Of a stretch of 64,000 nt of DNA, positions 44,294 to 53,628 are shown piece after piece. The stretch is taken from positions 15,617 to 79,616 of the forward strand of contig JBGTBY010000016.1 of the NCBI GenBank assembly GCA_041749075.1, written 5' to 3'. Below the pieces are notes generated by a model, which searched no databases, was not told where the DNA came from, and saw only the letters and a program-made list of their open reading frames with translations. The DNA comes from CAMTWZ01 sp041749075 (GTDB lineage: Bacteria; Bacteroidota; Rhodothermia; Balneolales; HLUCCA01). The number at the start of each line of letters is the position of its first letter. Position 1 is the stretch's first letter. Both the position numbers and the translations under genes were made by a program.

Positions 44294-45006
44294 TGATGCC
44301 AAAAGACATGTTCAGATTAAGTGTAATCGTTCTCCCCATCATTCTATTTTCAGTTACATCCTGTACGAAAAAGGAAGTACCAGGTCTTGTTGCCCATTAT
44401 TCCTTTAATGGGGATGCCTCTGATGAGAGCCGCAACCAAAACAATGCCATCGTGCATGATGCGACACTGACCAGCGACAGATTTGGAAATACAAACAGTG
44501 CTTACCGTTTTAATGGTACCTCTGCATTTATTTTCGCCCGGGTGAAAAATATGCCTGCACCCGATGCAGCCCAGACAATCTCCTGGTGGTTCATGATTGA
44601 GCAACCACCGGATTATAGTGATTCCCTGGGCGCAGATAATATGATTGCCCTGGTAGACACGGTTGATGGTATCGGCCTCCAGTTCGGCTATCGTGCGCCC
44701 GGTTATCAAACACTGGGTCTCGATACCTGGTATTGGGGCGGAAGTACGGTATTTGAGTCTGAACAACCAGCGATTCAAGTGTGGCACCATTGCCTTTACA
44801 CATACGATGGTCAGACGCACCGGTTTTACATGAACGGCGATCTGATTTCACAATCAGAAGTGGAGCCGCAGGCCGGAACTCCGGACATGCTCATGTTCGG
44901 GAATTATCCTGGAGGTAACCAATTTTTCACCGGCGCTTTGGATGACGTTCGGATTTATAATCGTGTGTTGTCTCAATCGGAGATTGAGATTGTCTTTAAC
45001 CATTAA
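44293..45006 (+). CDS. LamG-domain lipoprotein
   Basis: A 237-residue lipoprotein (lipobox SVTSC) with one concanavalin-like LamG domain: GLVAHYSFNGDASDESRNQNNA, the AYRFNGTSAFIF core strand, WHHCLYTYDGQTHRFYMNGDLIS, and ALDDVRIYNRVLSQSEI at the end. LamG domains bind glycans or proteins at the surface. Its start overlaps the previous stop by one base (TAATG), so it is coupled to the DUF4874/4832 gene. The stretch is slightly more AT-rich than the paralogues around it. Confidence 0.85.
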   Translation: MMPKDMFRLSVIVLPIILFSVTSCTKKEVPGLVAHYSFNGDASDESRNQNNAIVHDATLTSDRFGNTNSAYRFNGTSAFIFARVKNMPAPDAAQTISWWFMIEQPPDYSDSLGADNMIALVDTVDGIGLQFGYRAPGYQTLGLDTWYWGGSTVFESEQPAIQVWHHCLYTYDGQTHRFYMNGDLISQSEVEPQAGTPDMLMFGNYPGGNQFFTGALDDVRIYNRVLSQSEIEIVFNH

Positions 45007-45019
45007 GTGGGAGGGATAG

Positions 45020-46471
45020 ATGATGAAACGAAAAGATTTCATAAAGGCATGTACTCTCGCGGCTGCGGCGATGGGTGTTGCCCCTTCAACCTTATTCAGC
45101 AAAACAAATAGAGCATCCGATGTGCTTGCACTTGTTGAAGCCTATTATGGCGATCCGGATGATGTGAGCGAAATCGGTCGAGCCCGCAAGATGCAAGCCT
45201 TTATCATGGAGCTGTCTCAAAAGGCCAAATCCCGGAATCCGAACTTCCAAGTCATTCCTCAGGATACGCTGCAGTATGCCCACATCGATGGCGATGAGAA
45301 CAAGGCGTATGACATGAATCTCCTGAATCTGATTGATGGATGGGGGATTGAAAATTTCAGCCCCACCACGGTACGTCGGTTGGCAAAACTCACTGAGATC
45401 GGAAAAAAAGGAACAGCGAACACCAATGGAAGCACGCTTCATGTGGTTGCGGACAATCAGAGAATCGCTGCCGAGAATAACCTTCTGTGGCATCCGCGGA
45501 TGAGTTCTGAGGTGTATCGGTCGCCCGGAATCGGAAATCCGGGGTATGAACCCATTTATTCGCCCTCATCCAATAGTTATAACATCATCCATCATCCCAT
45601 CCCTTCTGGCGTGGCGCAAACCATCAATAGTAAGGATGTGAACACAATGATGGATGCGAAAAACTATCTGTATATGCTCAGTTCGGGCAAATACTCGAAT
45701 TGGTCGGCGTGGGAAGCGGATCCGGGCAATCGTCTGGATATTTCAAGCAACGCGGGGTATTTGGTTCCTTTCAAGGGAGGACGATTTCGGCCGACAGGTC
45801 CAGCCGAAATCGTCGCCCAGGCGATTAAAGACCACGGAACGCAATGGGATTTCTTCTGGGTCGCGAAAGGATACAAAGTCGATGAAGGTCGCAAGGCCTA
45901 CATTGATGAGCTGGCAGCCTCGCAATGGGATGCGTTTTACATCGATGCGCATTTCAATATGGGTGCGCTGAGCAAAGACGAAGTCGAGCGGCTGAAAACG
46001 AAACCGCAAGGCGGAAGACGCTTGGTGATCGCTTATTTAAGTATCGGCACCACCGAGTTGTATCGTTGGTTTGCCGATCCGGCCATGGTGGATCCAAGTA
46101 CGAATCGATTCATGCATGGTGCGGTCGAGGAAGGAATCTTCAAACCCGCACGCGAACGGTTTTGGGATATGGGCGCTCCGAATTGGATGCTCTGGCCGGC
46201 GTATTCCGGACAGTATGCGGATGAAGCCACTCCGATCTGGTGGCATCCGGAATGGAGGGACATCATCATCCGTGGTGGAAGTCCTTATAAGAACCCCAGG
46301 TTCGATCACTCCCAGTTTCCCGATGGCAGATCTTCCATCGATCGCATCGTGGACATGGGTTTTGATGGCGTCTATATGGATAATGTGAGTCGAGCGGCAT
46401 CCTCCGGCGCGAATTGGACGGCCTTGCAGACCTACAACAACGCAAATCCCAAATGGTATTTGGAGCCGTGA
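45020..46471 (+). CDS. GH114-like secreted TIM-barrel protein
   Basis: A 483-residue exported protein with a twin-Arg-like signal (KRKDFIKACTLAAAA, but RK rather than RR). The C-terminal half matches the endo-alpha-1,4-polygalactosaminidase (GH114/TM1410) pattern: AFYIDAHFNMGALSKDE, RLVIAYLSIGTTELYRWF, PNWMLWPAYSGQY, WHPEWRDIII and IVDMGFDGVYMDNVSRA with the acidic residue expected at the strand end. Such enzymes cleave cationic galactosamine polymers. The N-terminal 200 residues are unrecognised. Activity is inferred; it lies between DUF4874/4832 paralogues. Confidence 0.68.
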   Translation: MMKRKDFIKACTLAAAAMGVAPSTLFSKTNRASDVLALVEAYYGDPDDVSEIGRARKMQAFIMELSQKAKSRNPNFQVIPQDTLQYAHIDGDENKAYDMNLLNLIDGWGIENFSPTTVRRLAKLTEIGKKGTANTNGSTLHVVADNQRIAAENNLLWHPRMSSEVYRSPGIGNPGYEPIYSPSSNSYNIIHHPIPSGVAQTINSKDVNTMMDAKNYLYMLSSGKYSNWSAWEADPGNRLDISSNAGYLVPFKGGRFRPTGPAEIVAQAIKDHGTQWDFFWVAKGYKVDEGRKAYIDELAASQWDAFYIDAHFNMGALSKDEVERLKTKPQGGRRLVIAYLSIGTTELYRWFADPAMVDPSTNRFMHGAVEEGIFKPARERFWDMGAPNWMLWPAYSGQYADEATPIWWHPEWRDIIIRGGSPYKNPRFDHSQFPDGRSSIDRIVDMGFDGVYMDNVSRAASSGANWTALQTYNNANPKWYLEP

Positions 46472-46472
46472 T

Positions 46473-48746
46473 ATGAAAAAAAGTATCGTCCCGATTTTGC
46501 TTTGTTTGTTCATCAGCGTCGCCCAGGCTCAGAATCTTGTTCCACAAAACATCAACGTCACGGAATTTGTCGGTGATATTCCGAATCCGGATCGAGGCTT
46601 TTACACTCCCGGTGGTGGTGGTGTCGTTCCGATCAGCGGTGGAACACAGGGTGGTGGTTCGCGCGCCGGATTCACCCGCATCGCAGGCACGAACACCGAT
46701 GTGGAGGTCCGCATCAGTTATGTTTCCTTCAATCTGAGGAATTTCTCAGGTCATGCGCATGTCGATGGGGTCACAGAAAACGGACCCATTTCTGATGAAG
46801 GTCTCGCTTATTACCGACGAACCTTGGATGCGATTCGCGCTGAGGATGGTGTCGCATTCATGCAGCATAGCTATGACAACAGCGCTTGGGATATCGAAAA
46901 AGACGAGTTGGCATTCAGTCCGGAGCCCTATGGACAATGCACAGTGCCTGGCTTTGAGCATCTGAACTGGGTGCAATATCACATCAAACAGTTGGAACCC
47001 ATCTGGCGCGAGAATGAGGACATCATCTTCGCGCATAAGGGTGGCTTTTTCGGTCCGTGGGGTGAAATGCATTCATCCGAATACGGCAATAGCGCCGAGG
47101 CCTACGCATGGCTGATGCAAGCGTTGTTGGATGCGGTCCCCGCTTCGCGGAAGCTGGCCGTTCACGCCGGCGCCTATATTTCGTGGTACAACGTCACGCA
47201 TGGCACCCCATTCACTTTCGCCAACATGCATTTTCTTCCGGTTCCGCAGCGAGATACCCCGGAATCGCGATTTGGACTGCTGAACGATAGTTATGCGAAC
47301 GGTTTGTCGCATATGAACGGGTTGTATAGCGACATGGACTCCTTTTCAGAAGGGGCTCAGGTACTTGGAACCAAATATGACTTCGATCGGGATAAGGTGT
47401 TGTATTGGATCCGCGGTCAGAACGGTCCTATTGGTGGAGAAACGAATGAAATGAGTTCCCGACCCTATGATGTGCCCCCATCCATCTTTTATGAAGCCTC
47501 CATCATGGGCACCACCCATCTGAATACGGGTTGGTATGGGATCAATCACAAGCGATGGGAGGATTTCAGGTACACCGAAGCAAATGTCACGGCACCCATC
47601 ACCTATCCGCACAATGGAAAAACCGTGCGTGTGATGTATGATCCGGTATATGAGGGCCGCAACGGACTCGAATACATGCGCGATCGATTGGGCTATCGCT
47701 TGGTCCTGCGTGAAGCGAAAGCAAGTGAAACAATTGAGCCGGATGGGGACCTTCACTTCAATGGGAAGATCCAAAATGTCGGTTTCGGAAACGTGATCAA
47801 CCGGAAGAATGTGTATGTGCTGTTGGAAAATTCGTCCACGGGCGAGGTCTACAAGGCCCTCACGAATTTGGATGCACGGGATTGGCTGAAAGATCAGAAC
47901 ATCCCGATGAATAACCGTCCTGACAATACCGCATCCTTCCGTGAGATGAATGTTGCTCTCAATCTGAGCCAATTTCACAAAGCGGTTCCGGCAGGTGAGT
48001 ACACGATCTACATGAAGATCAGCGATCCGAAAGCGAAGCAAGACCATCTTCGGAACATCCGGTTCGCAAACAATGACAGCGGAGACGGACCGATGTGGAA
48101 TTCGACACTCGGCGCGAATCGGATCGGTTCGACAACGGTTAAATCTCAAAACTCAACTGTTTTTGTACCGAAGTACAAGGTGGGGGATATAGGTCCCGGT
48201 GGTGGAAGAATCGTGTATGTGGATGAGGATGGATTTGAGATCCTCACCGATCCGCTTCAACCGACATCAAAACGTGTCGCGCATTACATCGAGATCGGAC
48301 CAGAGGACATCGCCGGTGGAGTGCCGGTGACGTGGGCATCGCGGGATAGCCTGTATGCGGTCCGAAACGGAATCGCCACATATCCCCAGTTGGGCGCCGG
48401 ATCGTATAACACGGGCTTCATCCTTCGAACGACGGATCCGGTAGTGAATCCCGGAGATCCCGCATCACCTGCGGCAAAAGCCGCGGACGAGTACGTACAT
48501 AATGGCATCCGCGATTGGTTCTTACCCACTCAGGACGAACTGCTTGAAATCAGATCGTATGTCTTGAATCATCCCGACGATCCCCTGACAAAGGATATGA
48601 AAGGGAAAACCTATTGGTCATCAACCGATACCATCCGGGCTTGGCCGGTCTGCATTGAAATGGATGCGGACGCGAATTGGCGCAATACCGGCAACAAACA
48701 TTCCGCATCCCATATGTATTACGTCCGACCAGTTCGGGTTTTTTAA
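46473..48746 (+). CDS. DUF4874/DUF4832 protein with C-terminal DUF1566 domain, paralogue 2
   Basis: A 757-residue secreted protein starting one base after the GH114-like gene. It has a cleavable signal (SVAQAQ) rather than the lipobox of its two paralogues. Residues about 25-550 repeat the DUF4874/4832 layout (PNPDRGFYTPGGG, HLNWVQYHIKQL, GPWGEMHSS, EYMRDRLGYRLVLREAKAS, IQNVGFGNVINRK). An extra C-terminal domain of about 190 residues (GDIGPGGGRIVYVDEDG, GIRDWFLPTQDELLEI, TYWSSTDTIRAWP, YYVRPVRVF) is DUF1566/Lcl-like, a C-type-lectin-related fold, probably adding surface binding. Confidence 0.85.
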   Translation: MKKSIVPILLCLFISVAQAQNLVPQNINVTEFVGDIPNPDRGFYTPGGGGVVPISGGTQGGGSRAGFTRIAGTNTDVEVRISYVSFNLRNFSGHAHVDGVTENGPISDEGLAYYRRTLDAIRAEDGVAFMQHSYDNSAWDIEKDELAFSPEPYGQCTVPGFEHLNWVQYHIKQLEPIWRENEDIIFAHKGGFFGPWGEMHSSEYGNSAEAYAWLMQALLDAVPASRKLAVHAGAYISWYNVTHGTPFTFANMHFLPVPQRDTPESRFGLLNDSYANGLSHMNGLYSDMDSFSEGAQVLGTKYDFDRDKVLYWIRGQNGPIGGETNEMSSRPYDVPPSIFYEASIMGTTHLNTGWYGINHKRWEDFRYTEANVTAPITYPHNGKTVRVMYDPVYEGRNGLEYMRDRLGYRLVLREAKASETIEPDGDLHFNGKIQNVGFGNVINRKNVYVLLENSSTGEVYKALTNLDARDWLKDQNIPMNNRPDNTASFREMNVALNLSQFHKAVPAGEYTIYMKISDPKAKQDHLRNIRFANNDSGDGPMWNSTLGANRIGSTTVKSQNSTVFVPKYKVGDIGPGGGRIVYVDEDGFEILTDPLQPTSKRVAHYIEIGPEDIAGGVPVTWASRDSLYAVRNGIATYPQLGAGSYNTGFILRTTDPVVNPGDPASPAAKAADEYVHNGIRDWFLPTQDELLEIRSYVLNHPDDPLTKDMKGKTYWSSTDTIRAWPVCIEMDADANWRNTGNKHSASHMYYVRPVRVF

Positions 48747-48758
48747 CATCACAATCTT

Positions 48759-50492
48759 ATGAAAATCATTATCACCTTACTCGCATGTAGTGCGATCGTT
48801 TATTCAGGCTGTCAGCAATCACGGCTTGTTCCTCAGCAGCTGAACTTCACCGAAAATCCGGTGGATGTGCCGAATCCGGACAGAGGTTTTTATAGGCCAC
48901 AAACGTATGTGCTTCCTGTTGAAAGCGATACCGTGCCACGGTTGACCAATTTATCGACAACGATCGCAGGCACCGATGTTTGGGTGGATTCTCGCATCGT
49001 ATATATGGCGTTTGACCTGAAAAACTTTTCGTCGAACGCACCTCTCAATGGATTGCCGCTCGGAGAATGGAGTGCGGAGGGTGCGCTTCCGCCCGAGTAT
49101 GGCAAAACCCAACCATTGACTCCCGCCGCGTTGGATTATGTGAGGGCGGCACTCCAAAATCTGCGAGACAGTGAGGCCGTTGCCATTGTGAAATTCAGTT
49201 ACGACGGACGCGGTTATACCTATAATAATCGCGGTGGATATGACTTACCCCTTCATGATTGCGAGCCAGGCGCACCGCAAGGTCGGGTTTGGTATGAGAC
49301 GGGTGTTGAAGAGAAATCCGATTTATGCGGCATTCCAGGACATGAAGACAAAAACTGGGTGCAATATCATATGTGGCAATTGGGACATGTGTTCAGCGAG
49401 TTCGAAGATGTCATCATGGTTGTGAAAGGGGGTTTGTTCGGACCCTGGGGTGAAATGCACTCATCATCGTATGCCAGAACAGCGGAAGGGTACAACTGGC
49501 TATTGAATGCGTTACTGGGTTATGTGCCGGAATCGCGTTCCATATTGGTGCATGCGGGCGGAGTGATGGCATGGCATAACGTCGAATATGGCACCAATTA
49601 CAGCTTTACCAATTTGATGCCGGCCCCAGCACCTGGCACTCCTGCGCAGCGATTCGGTATGCGCAACGACAGTTATTCACGGGGTGGAGATGGGTATACG
49701 GATGGGGGCTCACTGTCAGAAGGATTTCGTTTGATCGGAGGTGATTACGATCGCAACGCAGCCTTAACCTGGATTCGGAATCAAAACAATTTCTATGGCG
49801 GCGAAACGGTGAGGAACGGAAATGAACCTGGTAATCTATATCCCCGATTTCCAAACGTTCCTCATGAAGCTGCCTATGCGCGCACTACTCATTTGAACAC
49901 CAGTTATAGTTCAGCCGCCTATGTGAATTGGGCTGATTTTATCTATACGGAAGCGACCATCACCGCACCGTTCACCCCGCCGCACGATGGCGTGACTCGC
50001 ACGGCCATTTTCGACCCTGTATATGACGGCAAAAACGGAATGGAATACATGCGCGACAGGATGGGATTTCGTTTGGTCTTGCGCGAAGCATTTGCCAGCG
50101 AATCGGTGAATCAAAAGGGGACCCTGAGATTCGAAGGCAAGATTCAAAATGTTGGCTTTGGTCTAATCGTGAACAAGAAAGATGTGTCGGTACTCCTGAA
50201 ATCCAAATCCGGATCCGAGCACTACACGTTATTGACCAACATCGACGCAAGGGATTGGCGGCCTGAATTGGATAGCCGGGCAACCAATACATCCGCATGG
50301 CGGGATCTCGCCTTCTCGATCGACATGGGAGCATTTGGGGATGTTCCGCCTGGCGAGTATGACATCTTTTTAAAGATCAACGATCCGAAAGAAACCACTA
50401 CAAACAAGCGAAGCATCCGGTTCGCGAATTATGATATCTGGAATGCGGACCTAGGCGCGAATCGCATCGCCTCCATCAAAGTCACACCATAA
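48759..50492 (+). CDS. DUF4874/DUF4832 lipoprotein, paralogue 3
   Basis: A 577-residue lipoprotein (lipobox IVYSGC) with the same two domains as the genes at 42425 and 46473: FTENPVDVPNPDRGFY, IVKFSYDGRGYTY, HEDKNWVQYHMWQL, GLFGPWGEMHSSSY, EYMRDRMGFRLVLREAFAS and YDIFLKINDPKE. It is closest in layout to paralogue 1. It ends the plus-strand cluster, followed by a GC-rich hairpin terminator. Confidence 0.85.
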   Translation: MKIIITLLACSAIVYSGCQQSRLVPQQLNFTENPVDVPNPDRGFYRPQTYVLPVESDTVPRLTNLSTTIAGTDVWVDSRIVYMAFDLKNFSSNAPLNGLPLGEWSAEGALPPEYGKTQPLTPAALDYVRAALQNLRDSEAVAIVKFSYDGRGYTYNNRGGYDLPLHDCEPGAPQGRVWYETGVEEKSDLCGIPGHEDKNWVQYHMWQLGHVFSEFEDVIMVVKGGLFGPWGEMHSSSYARTAEGYNWLLNALLGYVPESRSILVHAGGVMAWHNVEYGTNYSFTNLMPAPAPGTPAQRFGMRNDSYSRGGDGYTDGGSLSEGFRLIGGDYDRNAALTWIRNQNNFYGGETVRNGNEPGNLYPRFPNVPHEAAYARTTHLNTSYSSAAYVNWADFIYTEATITAPFTPPHDGVTRTAIFDPVYDGKNGMEYMRDRMGFRLVLREAFASESVNQKGTLRFEGKIQNVGFGLIVNKKDVSVLLKSKSGSEHYTLLTNIDARDWRPELDSRATNTSAWRDLAFSIDMGAFGDVPPGEYDIFLKINDPKETTTNKRSIRFANYDIWNADLGANRIASIKVTP

Positions 50493-50497
50493 ATAAA

Positions 50498-50523
50498 GCC
50501 CCGGATTCTTGCGAACCCGGGGC
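50498..50523 (+). terminator. GC-rich hairpin after the DUF4832 cluster
   Basis: GCCCCGG (50498-50504) pairs with CCGGGGC (50517-50523), with an inner TTC/GAA pairing and a TTGC loop. The downstream T-run is poor (CTCTTA). As the stem is palindromic it may end transcription from both sides. Confidence 0.6.
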
Positions 50524-50531
50524 CTCTTACA

Positions 50532-50600
50532 GATTCCCGATTCCCGATTCCCGATTCCCGATCACTGATAACGGTCTACGGTCTACAAGCTACGGTCAAC
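50532..50600. repeat. 7-bp tandem words GATTCCC and ACGGTCT
   Basis: Four copies of GATTCCC (50532-50562) are followed by ACGGTCT-type 7-base words (50571-50600) that run into the stop codon of the convergent protease gene. The first unit is the same as before meaB (27768). Confidence 0.75.
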
Positions 50601-53118
50601 GGTTTAAACTCACATCAATCAACTGCAGCACATGCGCGGTGTGGGCACGGGTTTCGATGTTGCCTGCTGATTTGCCTTTGAGTTGCGTTTCGATGGATCG
50701 CAATTGAAGCAACGCCGCAGATTGGGTCTGGCGATCGAACTTCATCGGTCCCTCATTCGCCACGATGTCGGCCAAACGGGTTGTGTAGTCCAATTGCAGG
50801 TTCTGACGGAAGGTGTTTACATTTCCTCCGATGTCGGCACGGAAGATGGATGTGGTCAGATCCGCAAACACTTCAGCGACAGGGTATTGGTTGCCATATA
50901 AGCGGCTGTCGGTCATCCGTTTGGTCGTTACCGGATGCATCACATGGTTCAACACATTTCGCTGAGCTGCCAAGACCGCATCATGGATTTTCGGGTCTTC
51001 TGTTGACGAGAAGAAGTTGAAGCCGCGACGTTCGGTCTGAAGGTAGGCGATCAACTCACCCGGTGCTTTGAATGCATCCGGAGCGAAGAGGTAGGCGTCG
51101 AGCGTGCTCATGGCCTGCTTTTGACGATCCCGTGCGACGGGCGTGAATGGTTGCGCAGCTCCAGGCTGACCTACGAATCCGCGGTTCACATGCACACCAC
51201 CAATGTAGCGCGACACGACGCCCATTTGTCCGGCGTAGGTGCCGAATGCCATCTGGTATGAGTTGCGAAGACGCTGATACGACTCTCCTTCGCGTGGAAT
51301 CGTGGATTTCAGCTTGCCATATAACTCGTTGATGAGCTCGGCACGACCGATCGCATACACGATGGCATCGCTCGACATGTCATCCACATTCACATGTGGA
51401 TCAATGGCTTTGCCAGCCGATCGCATGTCATCGGCATCGTTACCGAACGCCAATTCTTTCTCGGTGCTGCGAGCCAAGATGGCATTACGGCGGCTTTCAT
51501 CCGTCGAATAACCGAAATCGATGGCCCACACATCATATGGACCCGGAACGATATCGTAATACAGCCCTTGCTGTGATTTGTCGCGAGCGATGTTCACGGT
51601 GGAATAATCCATCACAGAGCCCGTAAGTCCCACACGCGACGTAAGTTCACGATTATGAATGGCCACTGGATCATGCAACTGCGAAGCCTTCATGTTATGG
51701 TTCAAACCAAGCGTATGGCCCACTTCATGCAAGATCAGCATGCGGATCGCTTCGTTGGTCAACCGGCTGATTTCCTCATCACCCGCATCCATCGCCAACG
51801 CATATGTCATCGCGAATTGATGGTTGCGCTGCATCATGTTCCCAAAGGAGCAAAAACCTGCGATGTGGTCGTTGCCTTCTGGAGCATATAATTCGTCTTC
51901 AATGGATCTGCCACGCATGAACGCATATTCGAGCATCACATCGGCACCCAGGATCTGTCCGGTGAGGGGATTGGTGAAGCTCGGGCCGTATCCGCCGAAC
52001 GGAGGAATCGGGGATGACGTCCAGCGAAGCACATTGTAGCGGATGTCGCCGGCATCCCAATCGGCGGTGTCGGGCTGAATCTTTACGGCCATGGCATTGC
52101 TGAAACCAGCGGCCTCAAACGCGATGTTCCACGCCAGAACTCCTTCAGCGATCGCATCCCGCATATTCAATGGAGTGGTGTTCTCAATCCACCAGGTGAT
52201 CGGCTCGACCGGATCCGAGATCGCCGCAGCTGGATTTTTCTTCACCAAATGCCAACGTGTCACAAGGTCACGGAAGTTCGTGGGTCCAAGGTTTGTGAGG
52301 TCGGTCACATCATTTGTGAAAAAACCCACACGAGCATCGGCGAAGCGTGGCTTGAACTCGTTTTCAGGCACGGCGATGAAGCTGTGCTGCGAACGGATGG
52401 TGACACTGCGTGCATCCGTCACCGACGCTCCGCCCGAGTTGATCGGGTTCGGATTTTCGAACACGTAATCCACGATCACATCGGTGTTCATCGGATAGTT
52501 GCGAACGGCGACGACTTTGTTCTTGTCGCGGCTCAACTGGCCCAAATTGAAGGACATCGGACTTTGGCCCGGGAAGGATGGCGGCTTCACACGAGACATC
52601 GATTCGCCCAAAAAGAGGCCATCGGCTTTGATCAGGTACTTGCCATTCTCATGAAGCACCACTTTTTCGGAAAGCAGCACGGCCGGTGCGATGTTGGCTC
52701 TGGACGCACGTGAAAGCGGATTTTCCGGGTCGAAGTAATACGCCGTATTGACCACTTCGAATTCGAGACGATCAAAATACTTTTTGATTTCGAACACGAC
52801 ATTGTCGCGGTACATGCCACGGAAATGATTCGCTGGAACCGGTCCGTCTTCGGTGTAACTGAAATAAATAAATGGTGTGTTCAATTGGTCTTCGCGAACC
52901 ACGATGTGTGTCGATCCGTCCGTGGTGTCTTGATAGACCGTGAACAACCCTTCGCTGGCAACCGATTTCGCAACCGTTGTGGCGATGGTTTTTTTCGCCG
53001 GGGGCGTGGCGGCAGCTGGTGGGGTTTTCTTGCGCCCGAACAACTGAGCGTCGCTTGTTGCGGGAACCAACAGGATCGTACCGAGTACGATACAGGCTAA
53101 ACGAGTAAGATTTTTCAT
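50596..53118 (-). CDS. Secreted zinc-dependent metalloprotease (DUF5117/metzincin)
   Basis: An 840-residue protein with a signal peptide (ends ATSDAQ), a low-complexity linker (KKTPPAAATPPAKKT), a DUF5117-like N-terminal domain (TVYQDTTDGSTHIVVRED, PINSGGASVTDARSVTIRSQ) and a protease domain with ILHEVGHTLGLNHN (HExxHxxGxxH, three zinc His), followed by the Met-turn region TGSVMDYSTVN. The C-terminal helical part is typical of these large Bacteroidota proteases. It acts in the periplasm or outside. It is transcribed divergently from the CheY-like gene. Confidence 0.92.
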   Translation of the reverse strand: MKNLTRLACIVLGTILLVPATSDAQLFGRKKTPPAAATPPAKKTIATTVAKSVASEGLFTVYQDTTDGSTHIVVREDQLNTPFIYFSYTEDGPVPANHFRGMYRDNVVFEIKKYFDRLEFEVVNTAYYFDPENPLSRASRANIAPAVLLSEKVVLHENGKYLIKADGLFLGESMSRVKPPSFPGQSPMSFNLGQLSRDKNKVVAVRNYPMNTDVIVDYVFENPNPINSGGASVTDARSVTIRSQHSFIAVPENEFKPRFADARVGFFTNDVTDLTNLGPTNFRDLVTRWHLVKKNPAAAISDPVEPITWWIENTTPLNMRDAIAEGVLAWNIAFEAAGFSNAMAVKIQPDTADWDAGDIRYNVLRWTSSPIPPFGGYGPSFTNPLTGQILGADVMLEYAFMRGRSIEDELYAPEGNDHIAGFCSFGNMMQRNHQFAMTYALAMDAGDEEISRLTNEAIRMLILHEVGHTLGLNHNMKASQLHDPVAIHNRELTSRVGLTGSVMDYSTVNIARDKSQQGLYYDIVPGPYDVWAIDFGYSTDESRRNAILARSTEKELAFGNDADDMRSAGKAIDPHVNVDDMSSDAIVYAIGRAELINELYGKLKSTIPREGESYQRLRNSYQMAFGTYAGQMGVVSRYIGGVHVNRGFVGQPGAAQPFTPVARDRQKQAMSTLDAYLFAPDAFKAPGELIAYLQTERRGFNFFSSTEDPKIHDAVLAAQRNVLNHVMHPVTTKRMTDSRLYGNQYPVAEVFADLTTSIFRADIGGNVNTFRQNLQLDYTTRLADIVANEGPMKFDRQTQSAALLQLRSIETQLKGKSAGNIETRAHTAHVLQLIDVSLNR

Positions 53119-53232
53119 AGAGTTTGTTTAGGGTGATGTCATGAGAAGGACGTTCAAAATAATCAAATGAAAGGAAACTCAGCTCACATTGATTAACTTG
53201 GCCGTGATAGGACACTTTGTAACCCCAATTCG

Positions 53233-53628
53233 ATGAGCACGACAGACCCGTATATCCCGTTGATCCTGATCGTTGACGATAACCGCGGCATTCGAGAATT
53301 GATGAACTATGGCTTGAAACGCGAGTATCGTATTGTGGAGGCCGAAACAGGTGTAGAAGCACTTGAAAAGTTAAAGGATGAGCTGCCTGATCTGGTGATC
53401 ACCGATCTGATGATGCCCCAAATGAACGGAATGGAATTGCTGAAACACCTCCGCCAGAATCCAGATATCAAACATCTTCCCGTGATTTTCTTGTCGGCCA
53501 AATCTGAAATGGATACACATGTTAACGCACTTGAAGCCGGTGCGGAAGTGTATATGACAAAACCGTTCAAGATGGAACTGCTCAAGGCGCAGGTCAAAAG
53601 TCTGCTCAATTTCAGACAGAGAGGTTGA
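53233..53628 (+). CDS. Single-domain CheY-like response regulator
   Basis: A 131-residue receiver domain only: acidic pocket IVDDNRG, phospho-Asp in LVITDLMMPQMNG, conserved Ser in FLSAKS and Lys in MTKPF. There is no output domain, so it acts by protein contact or in a phosphorelay. Its stop overlaps the TTG start of mnmE (TTGA), an unusual coupling to a tRNA-modification gene. The cognate kinase is not adjacent. Confidence 0.93.
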   Translation: MSTTDPYIPLILIVDDNRGIRELMNYGLKREYRIVEAETGVEALEKLKDELPDLVITDLMMPQMNGMELLKHLRQNPDIKHLPVIFLSAKSEMDTHVNALEAGAEVYMTKPFKMELLKAQVKSLLNFRQRG

